Assembly: GCA_963799105.1 (NCBI GenBank)
Contig: CAWCVR010000014.1
Coordinates: 1-64,000 of the forward strand
Reading direction: 5' to 3'
Source of the DNA: CAWCVR01 sp963799105
GTDB lineage: Bacteria; Acidobacteriota; Terriglobia; Bryobacterales; Bryobacteraceae
Length of the DNA: 64,000 bases
Shown: positions 1 through 11,095 of the stretch, piece after piece
Position numbering within the stretch: the stretch's first letter is position 1
How the letters are laid out: each line of letters starts with the position of its first letter
The notes under the pieces: model-generated
Databases searched by the model: none
Seen by the model: the letters and a program-made list of their open reading frames with translations, nothing else
Told to the model about the DNA's origin: nothing
Position numbers and translations under genes: made by a program

Positions 1-5
1 AAACA

Positions 6-61
6 TGGAGCGGGAGACGGGATTCGAACCCGCAACGTCCAGCTTGGGAAGCTGGCATTCT
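6..61 (-). other. 3' half of a tRNA-Gly(CCC), candidate attachment-site remnant
   Basis: Read on the minus strand, this stretch gives an anticodon arm with loop TTCCCAA (anticodon CCC), a variable loop, a T arm with TTCGAAT, the 3' acceptor strand and an encoded CCA. The tRNA match stops in the 3' strand of the D stem near position 61. No D arm or 5' acceptor strand follows, so this is not a working tRNA. A 3'-half tRNA copy beside an integrase is the usual sign of tyrosine-recombinase integration. The orientation places the element to the right, where the integrase lies. No intact tRNA-Gly was found on the other side. Confidence 0.72.
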
Positions 62-92
62 CCGGGAAGACCATTTCAGGAAGGGAAGTGCA

Positions 93-362
93 ATGCAAAC
101 TGTTCAATTTCAGACCATGAGAATGATCGAAGAACTTCGGCGGTCGCCGTATCACCAGCAACTCGGCCGCAATGTCTGCGCAGCATTCATAGCGCAGCAG
201 CAAGGGATCAAGATGGATACTGCCTACAAGAAGATTGACGAACCGGTCGGGGATCTCTGGCTGCTGATGGCCGAGATCATCCGCCAGCACTGCTTCGAGG
301 AAGCCGGCGGGGTCGCACCTTCCGGTCTGGCGGATACTGTGGCGGACAAGACGATCCAGTAG
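93..362 (+). CDS. Hypothetical protein of an integrated element
   Basis: This 89-residue protein was not recognised. It is preceded by a good ribosome-binding site (AGGAAGGG, about 7 bases before the ATG). The sequence is mostly helical in character, with a basic, glutamine-rich N-terminal half (around residues 10-45) and an acidic C-terminal part. It lies between the tRNA-Gly half site and a small DNA-binding protein, so it is probably an element-encoded regulatory or accessory protein. That role is inferred from position only. Confidence 0.5.
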   Translation: MQTVQFQTMRMIEELRRSPYHQQLGRNVCAAFIAQQQGIKMDTAYKKIDEPVGDLWLLMAEIIRQHCFEEAGGVAPSGLADTVADKTIQ

Positions 363-434
363 CGGTCCGGCCGCGCATCTCAGAGGGATTCGGGTACCAG
401 CCCATCGATGGGCGAATTCCGGGGGGGGGATTTG

Positions 435-680
435 ATGGCGATTGAAATCAATACCGACAACATCGCTGACGCAGTAGCGCACCGGCTTCGCGATAACGGC
501 GTCGTGACGCCGCGGCTTCTGACGCTCGAACAAGCCGCGACATATCTGGGCCTGACCAAAGACGCGCTGAAGGCCAAGGTGCACATGGGTCGTATCCCGA
601 CCGTAGATCTGGACAAGAAGCTCCGGTTCGATCGTCAGGACCTGGATCGAATCATCGAGCAGAACAAACGGAGCGCATAG
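435..680 (+). CDS. Small helix-turn-helix DNA-binding protein, excisionase-like
   Basis: This 81-residue protein has an excisionase/MerR-type winged helix-turn-helix: LTLEQAATYLGLTKDALKA, then a short wing region and KLRFDRQDLDRII. Such proteins act as recombination directionality factors or as element regulators. The ATG at 435 is preferred over the upstream in-frame ATG at 408 because it follows a run of nine G at 421-429 that can pair with the anti-Shine-Dalgarno sequence. The stop lies two bases before the integrase start, so the two genes are very likely cotranscribed, as is usual for xis/int pairs. Confidence 0.78.
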   Translation: MAIEINTDNIADAVAHRLRDNGVVTPRLLTLEQAATYLGLTKDALKAKVHMGRIPTVDLDKKLRFDRQDLDRIIEQNKRSA

Positions 681-682
681 AA

Positions 683-1762
683 ATGTCTAGGAAGCGGCCG
701 ACGCTGGGTCAAGGATCGATCTACCTGAGGAACGACTGGTGGTGGTGTAACTACGTTGCCGGCGGGGTGAGGCGGCGCGAGTCGTGCAAGACGAATGACC
801 GTGACGAGGCACTGGCTTTCCTACACCGTCGCCAGGGCAGACTCGCCTCCGGCGAATACTTGACGCCGGATCGGACGAGAGTTCGCGATCTCTTCCAGCT
901 CTTGCTGGAGGACTACGACGTCCGCGGCGTAGCCCAAGCCTACATCGCAACTCTGAAGGTCAAATCGATCATCAACCCGGCCCTGGGCGACATCAAAGCT
1001 GCGAAGCTGACCAGTACGCAGGTGAAGCAGTACATCCAGAAGCGCCTGAAGCAAGTCAAGGCCGGCACTGTCAACCGCGAACTGGGCCTCCTGCATCGCG
1101 CGTTCCAACTCGGGTACCAGCAGGACCCACCGCTCGTCGGGCGGGTGCCGTTCTTTCCAAAACTGACCGAGGGCGAACCGCGCAGGGGTTTTCTAAAACC
1201 CGAACACTACCGAAACCTTCTGGCTGAACTGCCGCATGAGCTGAAGCTGCTCTTCGTGATCGCCTATCACGTCGGACTGCGAAAAGGAGCCCTGCTCCGA
1301 ATCAAGTGGGAGCAAGTCAACCTCGCTTCTTCGTGCATCTGGATGGAGGGCAAGAAGGCGAACCGCAAGCCCGAACCCGTCGCGGTGCCAATCTACGGCG
1401 ACATGCGCACGTACCTCGAGGTCCAACCGCGGACCTGCGAATACCTCTTCGCCCGCGGCTCAACGCCGATCAAGGACTTTCGGAGGAGCTGGGATTTGAC
1501 GTGCCAAGCCGCAGGCGTTCCCGGACTGCTCTTCCATGATCTTCGGCGTACCGCGGTGCGGAACCTCCGACGCGCTGGTGTGGCGGAGTCGGTAATCATG
1601 AAGATCACGGGGCACCGGACGCGGGGTGTGTTCGAACGCTACAACATCACCGATCAAACCGACACGATCGAGGCCGGAAGACTTGCCGAGGAGTTCCTCA
1701 GCCGGGCACACGACCAAAACTCGTCACAAACGGCGTCACAAAACAAGAGAAGGCCGAACTGA
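683..1762 (+). CDS. Tyrosine recombinase / site-specific integrase
   Basis: This 359-residue integrase has an N-terminal SAM-like core-binding region (around residues 75-150) and a C-terminal catalytic domain. The catalytic signature is visible: arginine in VGLRKGALL near residue 198, HDLRRT near residue 284, GHRTRGVFERY with the histidine near 310 and the nucleophilic tyrosine near 319. It would catalyse strand exchange between element and chromosomal att sites. It follows the excisionase-like gene directly and ends about 70 bases short of tRNA-Leu. The tRNA-Gly half site at the window start is the likely target family. The protein looks intact, although the rest of an element is missing. 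Confidence 0.93.
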   Translation: MSRKRPTLGQGSIYLRNDWWWCNYVAGGVRRRESCKTNDRDEALAFLHRRQGRLASGEYLTPDRTRVRDLFQLLLEDYDVRGVAQAYIATLKVKSIINPALGDIKAAKLTSTQVKQYIQKRLKQVKAGTVNRELGLLHRAFQLGYQQDPPLVGRVPFFPKLTEGEPRRGFLKPEHYRNLLAELPHELKLLFVIAYHVGLRKGALLRIKWEQVNLASSCIWMEGKKANRKPEPVAVPIYGDMRTYLEVQPRTCEYLFARGSTPIKDFRRSWDLTCQAAGVPGLLFHDLRRTAVRNLRRAGVAESVIMKITGHRTRGVFERYNITDQTDTIEAGRLAEEFLSRAHDQNSSQTASQNKRRPN

Positions 1763-1795
1763 ATGATACGGAACGAAGGGATGTCCAGAAATGAT

Positions 1796-1826
1796 AAAAG
1801 CCGCTGCATCAATCCGATACAGCGGC
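1796..1826 (-). terminator. Intrinsic terminator downstream of secG-tRNA-Leu
   Basis: On the minus strand a 7-bp GC-rich stem (GCCGCTG/CAGCGGC, 1820-1826 with 1800-1806) with a 13-nt loop is followed by TTTTAT. It lies just 3' of the tRNA-Leu and would end transcription from secG. It also faces the 3' end of the integrase gene. Confidence 0.7.
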
Positions 1827-1834
1827 CTCAAACT

Positions 1835-1921
1835 TGGTGCGGAGAGGGGGACTTGAACCCCCAAGCCCTTGCGGGCGCTAGCACCTCAAGCTAGTGCGTC
1901 TGCCAATTTCGCCACCTCCGC
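1835..1921 (-). tRNA. tRNA-Leu(GAG)
   Basis: The minus-strand copy folds as a class II tRNA. The acceptor stem GCGGAGG pairs with TCTCCGC (one G-T pair). The anticodon arm CTAGC-TTGAGGT-GCTAG gives anticodon GAG (reads CUC/CUU). A long variable arm (GC...GC) marks it as leucine, the T loop is TTCAAGT, and CCA is encoded. It lies 10 bases downstream of secG on the same strand and before a terminator, so the two are probably one transcript. From general knowledge, E. coli has the same order, secG followed by leuU. Confidence 0.95.
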
Positions 1922-1931
1922 GTTTCGCGTC

Positions 1932-2339
1932 CTACTTTGTCGGCGCTGGCGCGGCGGGCGCCGGGGCCGGCTGAAGGGGCACCGTATGGACGTTCGAATC
2001 ACCCTTCGGAGCGGGCTGCTGGACGGGTAGAGGCACCGGAATCGGCGCGGACTTCCCCGCCGGCGCCGTCGCCGGTGCACTCTCCAGCACGGACGAACCC
2101 AATCCGGCGTTGCGCGTCGCCATGATCGACAGCGAAAGCGATGTGACCATGAAGAGCACCGCCGACAAGGTGGTGGCTTTCGAGAGCAAGGTCGCCGATC
2201 CGCGCGGACCAAAGGCCGTTTGCGAACCCATTCCGCCAAACGCGCCAGCCAGGTCCGCGGCCTTCCCGCTTTGCAGCAACACGACCACAATCAGGAATAC
2301 GCAGACCAATACGTGAACGATCATTACCAGGGTATACAT
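1932..2339 (-). CDS. secG: Preprotein translocase subunit SecG
   Basis: This 135-residue protein matches SecG, the small auxiliary membrane subunit of the SecYEG channel. It has an N-terminal transmembrane segment (residues 2-22), the conserved cytosolic loop (VLLQSGKAADLAGAFGG, then a TAFG motif), and a second transmembrane segment near residues 52-72. A long Ala/Pro-rich C-terminal tail of about 55 residues is added, which SecG tolerates. The ATG at 2339 starts exactly at the SecG N-terminus; the longer open frame upstream is not SecG-like. It is probably cotranscribed with the tRNA-Leu that follows. Confidence 0.93.
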   Translation of the reverse strand: MYTLVMIVHVLVCVFLIVVVLLQSGKAADLAGAFGGMGSQTAFGPRGSATLLSKATTLSAVLFMVTSLSLSIMATRNAGLGSSVLESAPATAPAGKSAPIPVPLPVQQPAPKGDSNVHTVPLQPAPAPAAPAPTK

Positions 2340-2471
2340 CGATATCTTTTCCGCAGTTGTCCCTCCAGTATAGAAGAGTGGCTTGGCAATGGTCAAACTC
2401 TCCCCAGGGCCGAAAAGCTGCAAATATCTTTCGAATCGGGCCTCCGATTTTGGTACAGTTGTGGAAAACCT

Positions 2472-2924
2472 ATGCGATCCATCCCCGGATGGGACCAATA
2501 CTACCTGGAGATTTGCCAGGCCGTGGCGCGCCGCAGCAAGGACCCCAACACCCAGATCGGCTGCGTCATCGTGGGGCCGAACCACGAAATCCGCTCCACC
2601 GGCTACAACTCGTTTCCGCGCGGCATCCGCGACGACGTTCCCGAGCGACTGGTGCGGCCCGCCAAGTATCTCTGGATCGAGCATGCCGAGCGCAACGCCA
2701 TCTGCAACGCCGCCCGCGCCGGCACCGCCACCGAGAGCTGCACCATCTACGTCGAAATCATGCCCTGTATGGACTGCGCGCGATCGGTGGTGCAGGCGGG
2801 AATCGTTTCCGTGGTCATCTCCGCCGAGCGAATGGCGCAGTATTCCAGCGAGTACTACAACGACCACTTCGGCATGGTGGAAACGCTCTTCCAGGAAGCC
2901 GGAATCTCGGTCCGGCGGGTCTGA
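2472..2924 (+). CDS. Deoxycytidylate (dCMP) deaminase family protein
   Basis: This 150-residue protein belongs to the zinc cytidine/deoxycytidylate deaminase fold. It has the HAE motif (H71, E73 in WIEHAERNAI) and the second zinc ligand pair in MPCMDCARS (C99, C102). DPNTQIGC near residues 24-31 is typical of dCMP deaminases, which make dUMP for thymidylate synthesis. The ATG at 2472 matches the family N-terminus; longer in-frame starts overlap the secG leader. It runs divergently from secG and stands alone. A related deaminase with another nucleotide substrate cannot be excluded. Confidence 0.85.
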   Translation: MRSIPGWDQYYLEICQAVARRSKDPNTQIGCVIVGPNHEIRSTGYNSFPRGIRDDVPERLVRPAKYLWIEHAERNAICNAARAGTATESCTIYVEIMPCMDCARSVVQAGIVSVVISAERMAQYSSEYYNDHFGMVETLFQEAGISVRRV

Positions 2925-2942
2925 CGCCGCCCGCTTGCGGGC

Positions 2943-3143
2943 CTACTTGTCGTCGTCCGGAGGCGTGGTTATTTCCTCGGGCTCCGGCACGGGGCGATAG
3001 AAACGATGGGAGCATCCCCGGCAGCGGAATGGCCGCTTCCGGAAGGCGCGCATAAACGAATCCAGCAGGCCATTTGGCCGGGATGGGCGAACATCCCTGC
3101 CACCGCAGGCCGGACATCGTACTTCGCCTGACTCTTCGCTCAC
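2943..3143 (-). CDS. Small zinc-ribbon protein of unknown function
   Basis: This 66-residue protein carries two CxxC knuckles: CPACGG near residues 10-15 and CRGCSHRF near 41-48, separated by a basic stretch (RAFRKRPFR). The C-terminus is proline- and acid-rich. The layout fits a single rubredoxin-like zinc ribbon. Proteins of this size and type are common in acidobacterial genomes without a known role. It lies convergent with the dCMP deaminase and downstream of fabD on the same strand, with about 70 bases between them. Confidence 0.7.
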   Translation of the reverse strand: MSEESGEVRCPACGGRDVRPSRPNGLLDSFMRAFRKRPFRCRGCSHRFYRPVPEPEEITTPPDDDK

Positions 3144-3213
3144 ACAAAGCTCCTCAGGTCAAAAGCCTAGCAGGTTTCGGGACGGTTGTTAAGAGGGCCG
3201 GCCGGAATTCCAT

Positions 3214-4140
3214 CTACCGCTTCAGCTTCTCCAGATCCGCGGGTTCGCAGAAAGCCCACGCGGCCAGCCCCGGATCGATGTTCCGCAGCAGTCCCGTCAG
3301 CACGCTGCCTACGCCCACTTCCACGAAACGCGCGGCGCCCAACCCCGCCAGGCAGCCGATGGACTCCATCCAGCGCACCGGGTTGGGAACCTGCTGGTAG
3401 AGGCCCTCGCGCGCTTCCGCACCGCCGCGGATTTCGCGCGCCTGCCAGTTATTCACCAGGGGACAAGAAAGATCCCGAAACTCGGTCGAGTCCAGGTCCG
3501 CGCGCAGGCGCTCCTGGGCGGGCTTCATCAGGGCGCAGTGGAAGGGCGCGCTCACCGGCAACAGCACCGCGCGCCGCGCTCCCGCCGCCTTGGCCAGGTC
3601 GACGGCGCGCTTGACGGCGGCGGCATCTCCGGCAATCACCACCTGGTCGGGCGAGTTCAGGTTGGCCGCGCTCACCACCTGGCCCTGCGCGGCTTCCCGC
3701 AGTATGCCATCCAGCTTTCCCTCGGGCAGCTTGAGCAGCGCCGCCATGGCGCCCACGCCGGGCGGGACGGCCTCCTGCATATAGCGGCCGCGCTTCCGCA
3801 CCAGGCGCACGGCATCGGCGAACCGCAGGCTGCCGGCCGCCACCAGCGCCGAGTATTCGCCCAGGCTGTGGCCCGCCACAAAGTCGGGTGTCCAGCCGTT
3901 CTCGCGCAGTACCTCGAACGCCGCCATCGAAACCGTCAGCAGTGCCGGCTGCGTGTTTTCGGTGAGCTTGAGCTGCTCGTCGGGGCCTTCGAAACAGAGC
4001 TGCGAGATGGGGAAGCCAAGCGCCCGGTCGGCCTCGTCGAAAATGCGACGCGCCGCCGGAGAGCTTTCGGCCAGGGCCTTGCCCATGCCGGCCGCCTGGG
4101 ACCCTTGTCCCGGAAAGAGAAACGCTGTTTTGGGTGTCAA
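3214..4140 (-). CDS. fabD: Malonyl-CoA:acyl carrier protein transacylase FabD
   Basis: This 308-residue enzyme moves malonyl groups from CoA to acyl carrier protein, the committing step of type II fatty acid synthesis in the cytoplasm. The GQGSQ motif is at residues 11-15 and the nucleophilic serine is S92 in GHSLGEYSA. The catalytic histidine lies in SAPFHCALM near residue 200. Length and ends match the family. Other fab genes are not adjacent. It lies downstream of hppA on the same strand, but a stable hairpin separates them, so separate transcripts are likely. Confidence 0.95.
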   Translation of the reverse strand: MTPKTAFLFPGQGSQAAGMGKALAESSPAARRIFDEADRALGFPISQLCFEGPDEQLKLTENTQPALLTVSMAAFEVLRENGWTPDFVAGHSLGEYSALVAAGSLRFADAVRLVRKRGRYMQEAVPPGVGAMAALLKLPEGKLDGILREAAQGQVVSAANLNSPDQVVIAGDAAAVKRAVDLAKAAGARRAVLLPVSAPFHCALMKPAQERLRADLDSTEFRDLSCPLVNNWQAREIRGGAEAREGLYQQVPNPVRWMESIGCLAGLGAARFVEVGVGSVLTGLLRNIDPGLAAWAFCEPADLEKLKR

Positions 4141-4183
4141 AGGGAATTATAGCGTTTGTCGGCGGGAGGGGCTTGAACGCGAA

Positions 4184-4222
4184 ACGCCCGGAACCACCTT
4201 CTTCGAAGGCGGCTCCGGGCGT
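4184..4222 (-). terminator. Strong hairpin between hppA and fabD, possible terminator
   Basis: ACGCCCGGA pairs with TCCGGGCGT around an inner CCTTC/GAAGG stem, giving a long, very stable hairpin just 3' of hppA. There is no good U tract on either strand, so it may be a weak terminator or a 3'-end protecting structure. Confidence 0.45.
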
Positions 4223-4243
4223 CCGGAACACGGGGCGTCGGCG

Positions 4244-6739
<2,496 letters not shown>

Positions 6740-6935
6740 CGATAATAGTCCTCCAAAAGACTGGGAATTAGCGGTCCCTCAACGAGCCTGACCTGCTCGC
6801 CGGGGGCCGAGACTGGGACGAGTGACTCGTAGACAACCGAAACCTCAGTATAAAAGATGTACACGTCGGAATTCAAATGTCCGTGGCAGGGTGGGAGCGC
6901 GGCGCACCTGGGGGGAGACCGCTACCCTCCGGCTC

Positions 6936-6964
6936 GGAACCGCCAGCGTCAGCGAGCGGCCCGC
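6936..6964 (+). repeat. Dispersed repeat, family A copy 1
   Basis: The block GGAACCGCCAGCGTCAGCGA followed by GCGGCCCG recurs with small changes at 19707-19743 (minus), 21695-21722 (plus) and 21872-21907 (minus). It sits in the 292-base spacer between hppA and the MFS gene, which otherwise should hold both divergent promoters. Confidence 0.6.
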
Positions 6965-7031
6965 GCCCCGGCGTCCACCCCCGAGCCGCGCCGCACTGGC
7001 GGTTTCGCGCGCACTGTTATATACAGGTTGA

Positions 7032-8339
7032 GTGACCCCAGACAATCCCAGCGGCTTCCACCCCGCCGGCAAACCCTATCGATTCGCCGTCCTGGCCTTC
7101 GCCGCGCTCATGGCGTTCGGAAGCTATTTCGCCTACGACAGCGTCGGCGCTATCGAAACCACGCTGATGGAGGTGTTTCATACCAACCGCTCGGCCATCG
7201 GCGCCATGTACTCGATGTACAGCCTCGCCGCCATCGTCGCGGTGCTGGCGGGCGGCTACCTCATCGACCGCGTGGGCGTGCGGCGCGCCAGCCTGATCCT
7301 CTCCAGCTTCATCGTGGCCGGCGCCGCGCTGGTGGCGTGCGCGCCCAGCTTGCGGGTCATGTACCTGGGCCGCATTCTGTTCGGCATCGGCTCGGAATCC
7401 ATGATCGTCGCGCAGAGCGCCATCACCGCGCGCTGGTTCGCCGGCAAGGAACTCGCCATGGCGTTCGGCATCACGCTGACCGTCAGCCGGCTGGGCACGC
7501 TGTTCTCGTTCAACACCATGGACCTGCTGGCCCACCGCTGCGGGTTTCGCGGCGCGTTGTGGATCGCCGCCGCGTTGTGCCTGGCCAGCCTGGCGGCCAA
7601 CTGGATCTACACCCTCATGGACCGCCGCGCCGAGCCGATTCTCAAACTGCCCGAGGCCGGCTCCGGCGACAAAATCGCCTGGGGCGACATCGGCAAATTC
7701 CGGCCGTCGTATTGGTACGCCGTGCTGATCTGCGTGACGTTCTATTCCGCCATCTTCCCCTTCACGGCGCTCTCCACCGACTTCTTCCATGACAAGTGGG
7801 GCCTGCCCGGCGCCTCGGCCGAGGGCCTGGGCTTCCTGGGAGGCGTGTTCTACAATTTCACCCACATGCTCACCACCGCCCAGGGGACCACGTCGATCAT
7901 CATCGCCGCGTCCATGTTCCTGGCCCCGTTCGCCGGCAACCTGGTGGACCGCATCGGCCGCCGCGCGGCGCTGATGGTTCTGGGATCGCTGCTGATGATT
8001 CCGGCGCACCTGATGATGGGGCTCACCTCCATCCCGCCGGTGATTTCGATGATCGTGCTGGGCGCGGCGTTCGTGCTGGTGCCGGCCTGCATCTGGCCCT
8101 GCGTGCCGCTGATCGTGGACGAGCGGCGCACCGGGACGGCGTACGGGGTGATGACCGCCATTCAGAATATCGGCCTGTTCGCTTTCCCGTATGCCAACGG
8201 CAAGCTGCGCGACGCGACGCACGGCTACACCGCGAGCCAGATCATGTTCGCCTCGCTCGGCCTGTGCGGCCTGGTCTTCTCGCTGCTGCTGTTGCGCGCC
8301 GACCGCCGCGAGGGCGGCCGCCTGGAACGGGCGAAGTAG
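7032..8339 (+). CDS. Major facilitator superfamily transporter, MFSD1-like
   Basis: This 435-residue polytopic membrane protein has about 12 predicted segments and the loop 2-3 signature GGYLIDRVGVRRAS. The stretch GSESMIVAQSAITARWF, followed by GKELAMAFG, resembles the MFSD1 subgroup, whose animal member exports dipeptides. The substrate here is unknown. The GTG at 7032 is used. There is no obvious operon partner, since the next gene begins 66 bases downstream and is a broken glycosyltransferase. Confidence 0.82.
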   Translation: MTPDNPSGFHPAGKPYRFAVLAFAALMAFGSYFAYDSVGAIETTLMEVFHTNRSAIGAMYSMYSLAAIVAVLAGGYLIDRVGVRRASLILSSFIVAGAALVACAPSLRVMYLGRILFGIGSESMIVAQSAITARWFAGKELAMAFGITLTVSRLGTLFSFNTMDLLAHRCGFRGALWIAAALCLASLAANWIYTLMDRRAEPILKLPEAGSGDKIAWGDIGKFRPSYWYAVLICVTFYSAIFPFTALSTDFFHDKWGLPGASAEGLGFLGGVFYNFTHMLTTAQGTTSIIIAASMFLAPFAGNLVDRIGRRAALMVLGSLLMIPAHLMMGLTSIPPVISMIVLGAAFVLVPACIWPCVPLIVDERRTGTAYGVMTAIQNIGLFAFPYANGKLRDATHGYTASQIMFASLGLCGLVFSLLLLRADRREGGRLERAK

Positions 8340-8405
8340 CGGCGCGCGCAAGCGCGGACCCGCGCCCCCTCCGCGTGCTTAAATGGGTGTTCGCCCCCTC
8401 GACCG

Positions 8406-10939
8406 ATGAATCACGAGAATCCTGAACCCGCTCCAGCGGCGGCCGCCGCCGGCCAGCCGTCCGCGTTGCGAACCGTTCTCCGGGCCGTTTTTGCGGCGCT
8501 GATCGCTCTGATCGTGGCCGCCGGCGTGGCCCTCGAGATTCGCGGCTTCCGGCTCGGCAACCTCTTCCATGCGAATACCTGGGATCCGCAGGGGATGCGG
8601 CGGTTCGTTCACTATATCGCCGTGTTTCTGGTGGCCGCCGTCCCCGTCATGGTGGTTCGTGCCGTGGTGCTTCACCGGCCTGGCCGTTGGATTGGCGGCC
8701 CTGGGCACGGCGCTCGCGGCCGGTCCGCTGGCTGTTCTGGCGGTGGCGCTCTTTCTGATTTCGGCCTGCGCGCTGGGCTCGCGCCTGCTGGGCCGCGCCC
8801 AGGACAACTCGCTTCCCGCCCAGGCACTCGCCACCATGGTGGGCACGGCCGTCTACATCTTCCTGATGACGTTGCTGTCGCGGCTCCCGGTGAACTACCC
8901 GCTGGTCTGGGTTCTGCTGCTGGCCATCCCCATCGCCTGGGACCGGGCCGGCGTCCGCCGCCGGCTCGCGGCTTGCGCCGCCTCGGTGCGCCAGGCGGAA
9001 CTGCGATCATGGGGCGAACGCGCGGCCGCGGCTCTGCTGGTCTTCGTGCTGGGAATGCACTGGCTGGTGGCGCTCAAACCGGAAGTGGGCGCCGACGCGC
9101 TGGCCATGCACTTGGCCATTCCCGCCAATCATCGCGGCGTATCACCGCATGACGTTCGAGCCGTCGCGGTTCATCTGGTCCGTCATGCCGATGGGCGCGG
9201 ACTGGGTCTACTCCATCGTGTACCAACTCGGCGGCGAAGCGGCCTCGCGCCTCGTGAATTTCGCCATGCTGCTGGCGCTCGAAGCCATGCTCTACGGCGC
9301 GGCCCGCCGTTGGCTGACCCGCCCGGCGGCCCTCCTGGTTGCGGCACTGTTCGCCACTACGCCCATGGTGCAGTTGGTCACCGGCTCGCTGTTCGTGGAG
9401 AACCTGCTGGCGGCCCTGGTTCTGGCCTTGCTCACCGCCATCTGGCGATTGGGCGAGACGGGCGATCGAAGGTACTTGTTCGCCGCCGCCGTCCTCGCCG
9501 GAGGCGCTCTCTCCACTAAGGTCGGCGCGCTGGCGTTGGTGGCACTGGCGCTTCCCTTCGCCGCCGCGGAGGCCGGCCGCCAGTGGCGCCGGCTGTCGCC
9601 GCAGCCCGCCGGCACGTGCGCGCTGGCTCTACTCCTGCTGGTGGCTACCGCCGCGCCCACCTACGCCATCGCGTACCGGAAGACTCACAATCCCGTGTTC
9701 CCGTTTCTCAACCGCAAGTTTCCTTCGCCGTTTCTCGACCACAAGGAGGAGATCGTCACGGGCTACCACAATCCCGTGAACCTGCGGACGCTCTACGATC
9801 TCACCTTCAACACCAGTAAGTACCTGGAGGCCAGCGACGGATCGTTCGGCTTTCAGTACCTGGTGCTGGCGCCCCTGGCTTTGGCGGGGCTGCTTGCCAT
9901 CCGCGGCCGGCCGGCGGTGAGCGCCGCGGTCATCGGTTTGGCCGCCGCGGTGCTGACCCTGCGCTCGGATTCGAATGCCCGGTACATCTACGCCACGCTG
10001 CCGCTGGTGACCGTTCCCTTTGCCGCGGTGCTGGGATGGACGGCGTCTTACTCCCGGGTTCTGTACCGCGCGCTGATCGTCTGCGCCGTCCTGTGCGCCG
10101 GTCTGAACATCTACTTCCTGCCCGCCTCCGGCTGGTATCACCGGGATTTCTACTCCCCGTACGCGTTCGCGCGGCATGGCGCCGACCGCTACCTGGAGCG
10201 GGCCGCGCCCGAACGCCTGGTCATCCGGCGCTACAACCAACTCCATCCGGGGGCCACCCTGCTGCTGGCCGACGACACCAACATAGCCGACGTGCGCGGC
10301 GAGGTCTACGAGAATAGCTGGCACCAGTGGAACGTGGCCATCTCCATCCAGCACGCCACCGAGTTGCCAGCGTTGGAGAGCCTCTTCGACCAGTGGAAGG
10401 TGACGTACTTCATCGCGCCCCTGCGCCAGACCGGCGTCACCCTGAAGCCGCCGTCCCTGCGCGATTTCCTGGATTCGTGCACCGTGCCGGAGTACCAGCT
10501 TGGCGGCTACGCTCTTTCACGGCTGACTGGGGAATGCCGGGGGCTGGAGCCGCACGTCTGGCCCTCCGGCGCCTACGACGATTCCAACGCCGCCGTGGGC
10601 TTCAGCGGGCACTGGGAACACGACCGGTTCTTCAACGGCGCCTTCGGCAACACCCTCAGCTTTACCGACGCGCCGGGAGCGCAGGCGCGGTTCGCCTTCA
10701 CCGGGCAGGCGGTGACCTATGTGTTCACGCGGGCGTTCAACCGCGGCTTCGCCGAGGTCAGCATCGACGGAACCGATTGCGGCTCCGTCGACCTCTACTC
10801 GCCGAAGACCCAATGGCAGGCCAGCCGCAGATTCACGGTGACGCCGGGAAGCCACGTGATTGAGGTCCGCGTGGCCGGCAGGAAGTCGCCCGCGTCTTCG
10901 GGCGAATTCGTGGATGTCGACGGCTTCGTGGTGGAGTAA
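8406..10939 (+). pseudogene. Polytopic glycosyltransferase (GT39/ArnT-like), broken by two frameshifts
   Basis: Three overlapping open frames form one protein of about 840 residues. The first runs from the ATG at 8406, the frame shifts near 8655-8675, and it shifts again near 9120-9135. Continuity is clear: a membrane-rich N-terminus, then ADALAMHLAIP joined to IIAAYHRMTFEPSRF and MPMGADWVYS, the arrangement of ArnT/PMT-type membrane glycosyltransferases that use lipid-linked sugars. About ten further transmembrane segments and a C-terminal soluble domain (from about 10560) follow. Both shifts look like one-base insertions. Other genes here show the same defect, so sequence error is as likely as a real pseudogene. 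Confidence 0.75.
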
Positions 10940-11095
10940 GACCGGCCTGCGCCATCTCCCCTCTGCCGATTGGGTTTGTCCCGCTGCCATTTGGATGCTT
11001 CCCGGCGAGGTGCGGCCCGGCGCGGTCGCCCGGTCGTTGGCTCGACTTGAGCCAACTCCGGTTGCCGCCGCGGCCAACTGCGCGGCCGGGCCGCG

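Noticed and set aside
5..238. Open frame starting MERETGFEPATSSLGSW
   Set aside because: It is the translation of the tRNA-Gly half site, a well-known false protein, and not a gene.
1838..1921. tRNA-Leu as the integration target of the nearby integrase
   Set aside because: The tRNA-Leu is complete, keeps its own terminator and shows no duplicated half nearby, while a tRNA-Gly half site lies on the other side.
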